Shown here: positions 63,244 to 64,000 of the stretch, piece after piece
How positions within the stretch are numbered: position 1 is the first letter of the stretch
Layout of the letters: each line of letters starts with the position of its first letter
Assembly (NCBI GenBank): GCA_023053685.1
Contig: JALIGW010000014.1
Coordinates: 16,219,090-16,283,089 of the forward strand
Direction: 5' to 3'
Length of the DNA stretch: 64,000 nt
From: Diadophis punctatus similis
Lineage: Eukaryota > Chordata > Lepidosauria > Squamata > Dipsadidae
Notes under the pieces: model-generated
The model's database searches: none
Told to the model about the DNA's origin: nothing
The model's input: only the letters and a program-made list of their open reading frames with translations
Program-made: the position numbers and the translations under genes

Positions 63244-63786
63244 TGTCTGCTATCCATCTGCCTGTCATTAAAAGACTTTAGAAAGCTTTCACAAAGCCAA
63301 TTGTTTTAGCTTTCTCCTTGATGAGCAAGCCAGTAGCAGGAAAATAACATTTTAAAGATTAAATTGTTTAAAGGCTGTTTTAAAAACTAAGATGTTTAAA
63401 TTAACGTAACATAGGCTGTTTAAAAACACTCCGCACTCTGATTAAAAGGGCAGGATCCTTAGGCCATAGGGATGCCCCAACTTGTATCTTTTGGGCCTCC
63501 AGAGCACCAAAAGAGCATGCTACGGATCTATTGTTGCTCTTTTAAATAACAATAGTGTTATTAGCTTTCAATAAGGCCCAAACAGTACTTTAAGGCTTCA
63601 AGATAAACATTCTGAATAAAAACGGCCTACTTCCCAAGACCAGAAATTTCCCCAGTCAGGTATGCCTTTATCATCCTAAGGCAAAAACTGTCTGTCCCTG
63701 AATTAAAGCAATTTTTATCTGGAGAATCACCCAGGAAGTCAAACTCTTCCCCCCCACCCCAGAAGACAGCTCTCCTGGTCTCTTAC
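63244..63786 (-). other. Intron of YIPF6, nothing further seen
   Basis: Lies between the foldback element and the upstream exon. It is AT-rich, with no repeat end recognised. Confidence 0.5.
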
Positions 63787-63912
63787 ATGGTTCCTCCCAG
63801 GAGCTTGGAATTTAGTGTTATGACAACTGCTCCAAACCAGATGATAACAAAGACTTCTGCAAACTGAGGGCCTCTGTCTTCTGTGCTATCTGCCGCTCCT
63901 CCCTGAAGCATT
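63787..63912 (-). CDS. YIPF6: YIPF6 internal coding exon
   Basis: The acceptor TTCTCTTCTCCAG (ending 63913) and the donor ACCAT|GTAAGA bound 126 bases. One base completes a codon, 41 codons follow, and two bases start the Ile codon finished in the next exon. It encodes MLQGGAADSTEDRGPQFAEV, the luminal loop, and FVIIWFGAVVITLNSKLLGG, the second membrane segment. The motif RGPQFAEVFVI.WFGAV is diagnostic of YIPF6. Earlier exons lie beyond the right edge. Confidence 0.94.
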
Positions 63913-64000
63913 CTGGAGAAGAGAAATGGATTAGGACAAAGCAGCAGGTACCTCTTTTCTGATTTATTTATCAGGGTTTCTCTTTCCTATTTCAAAATGT

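Overview
This window reads as nuclear DNA of a squamate reptile, most likely a snake. The support is the mixture of repeats: CR1 LINE 3' ends, L2-like LINEs, BovB LINE fragments, a Sauria-type tRNA SINE, a second tRNA-headed SINE, an L1-derived element, a Ty3/gypsy element, and very many non-autonomous hAT elements with 8-bp target-site duplications. Species cannot be read from the sequence alone.

Host genes are sparse. The clearest is YIPF6 on the minus strand. Its last three coding exons lie at 63787-63912, 61845-62002 and 60557-60672; their splice sites and phases agree and the stop codon is intact. The gene starts beyond the right edge. A GC-rich, CpG-rich island at about 27000-28260 contains a good candidate first coding exon on the minus strand (27826-27882, ending in a GTAAG donor). 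In mammals YIPF6 is followed on the same strand by STARD8, so this island may be the start of that neighbour, but the exon itself is not recognisable.

Layout. 1-3270: CR1 pieces and a hairpin MITE. 3281-5670: one 2.4-kb hAT-type element holding a 1.27-kb polypyrimidine tract and a captured first exon of RSPH14, a ciliary radial-spoke gene. 5679-13000: LINE remnants and several hAT elements. 13068-13918: a mariner-like MITE split by a solo LTR. 14100-26990: MITEs, SINEs, L2-like LINEs and microsatellites. 27000-28260: CpG island. 28260-35820: CR1, L2-like and hAT elements. 35831-38726: a solo LTR split by a 2.65-kb LINE-1-derived element that has an intact ORF1, 3' UTR and poly(A) tail but no ORF2. 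39429-49380: hAT elements, BovB and L2-like LINEs. 49783-54533: a nearly complete, young Ty3/gypsy element whose gag and pol frames part at a 12-G run. 54534-59900: SINE, CR1 and BovB pieces and unassigned sequence. 59950-64000: the 3' end of YIPF6, with a 1.1-kb GC-rich foldback hAT element in its penultimate intron.

The main result is a dense nested record of transposition. At least a dozen hAT-type elements have exact 8-bp duplications, which fixes their ends to the base. Several insertions sit inside others, giving a relative order of events. The two observations most worth following are the hAT element that carries the RSPH14 exon and the ORF1-only, half-LINE-like element.
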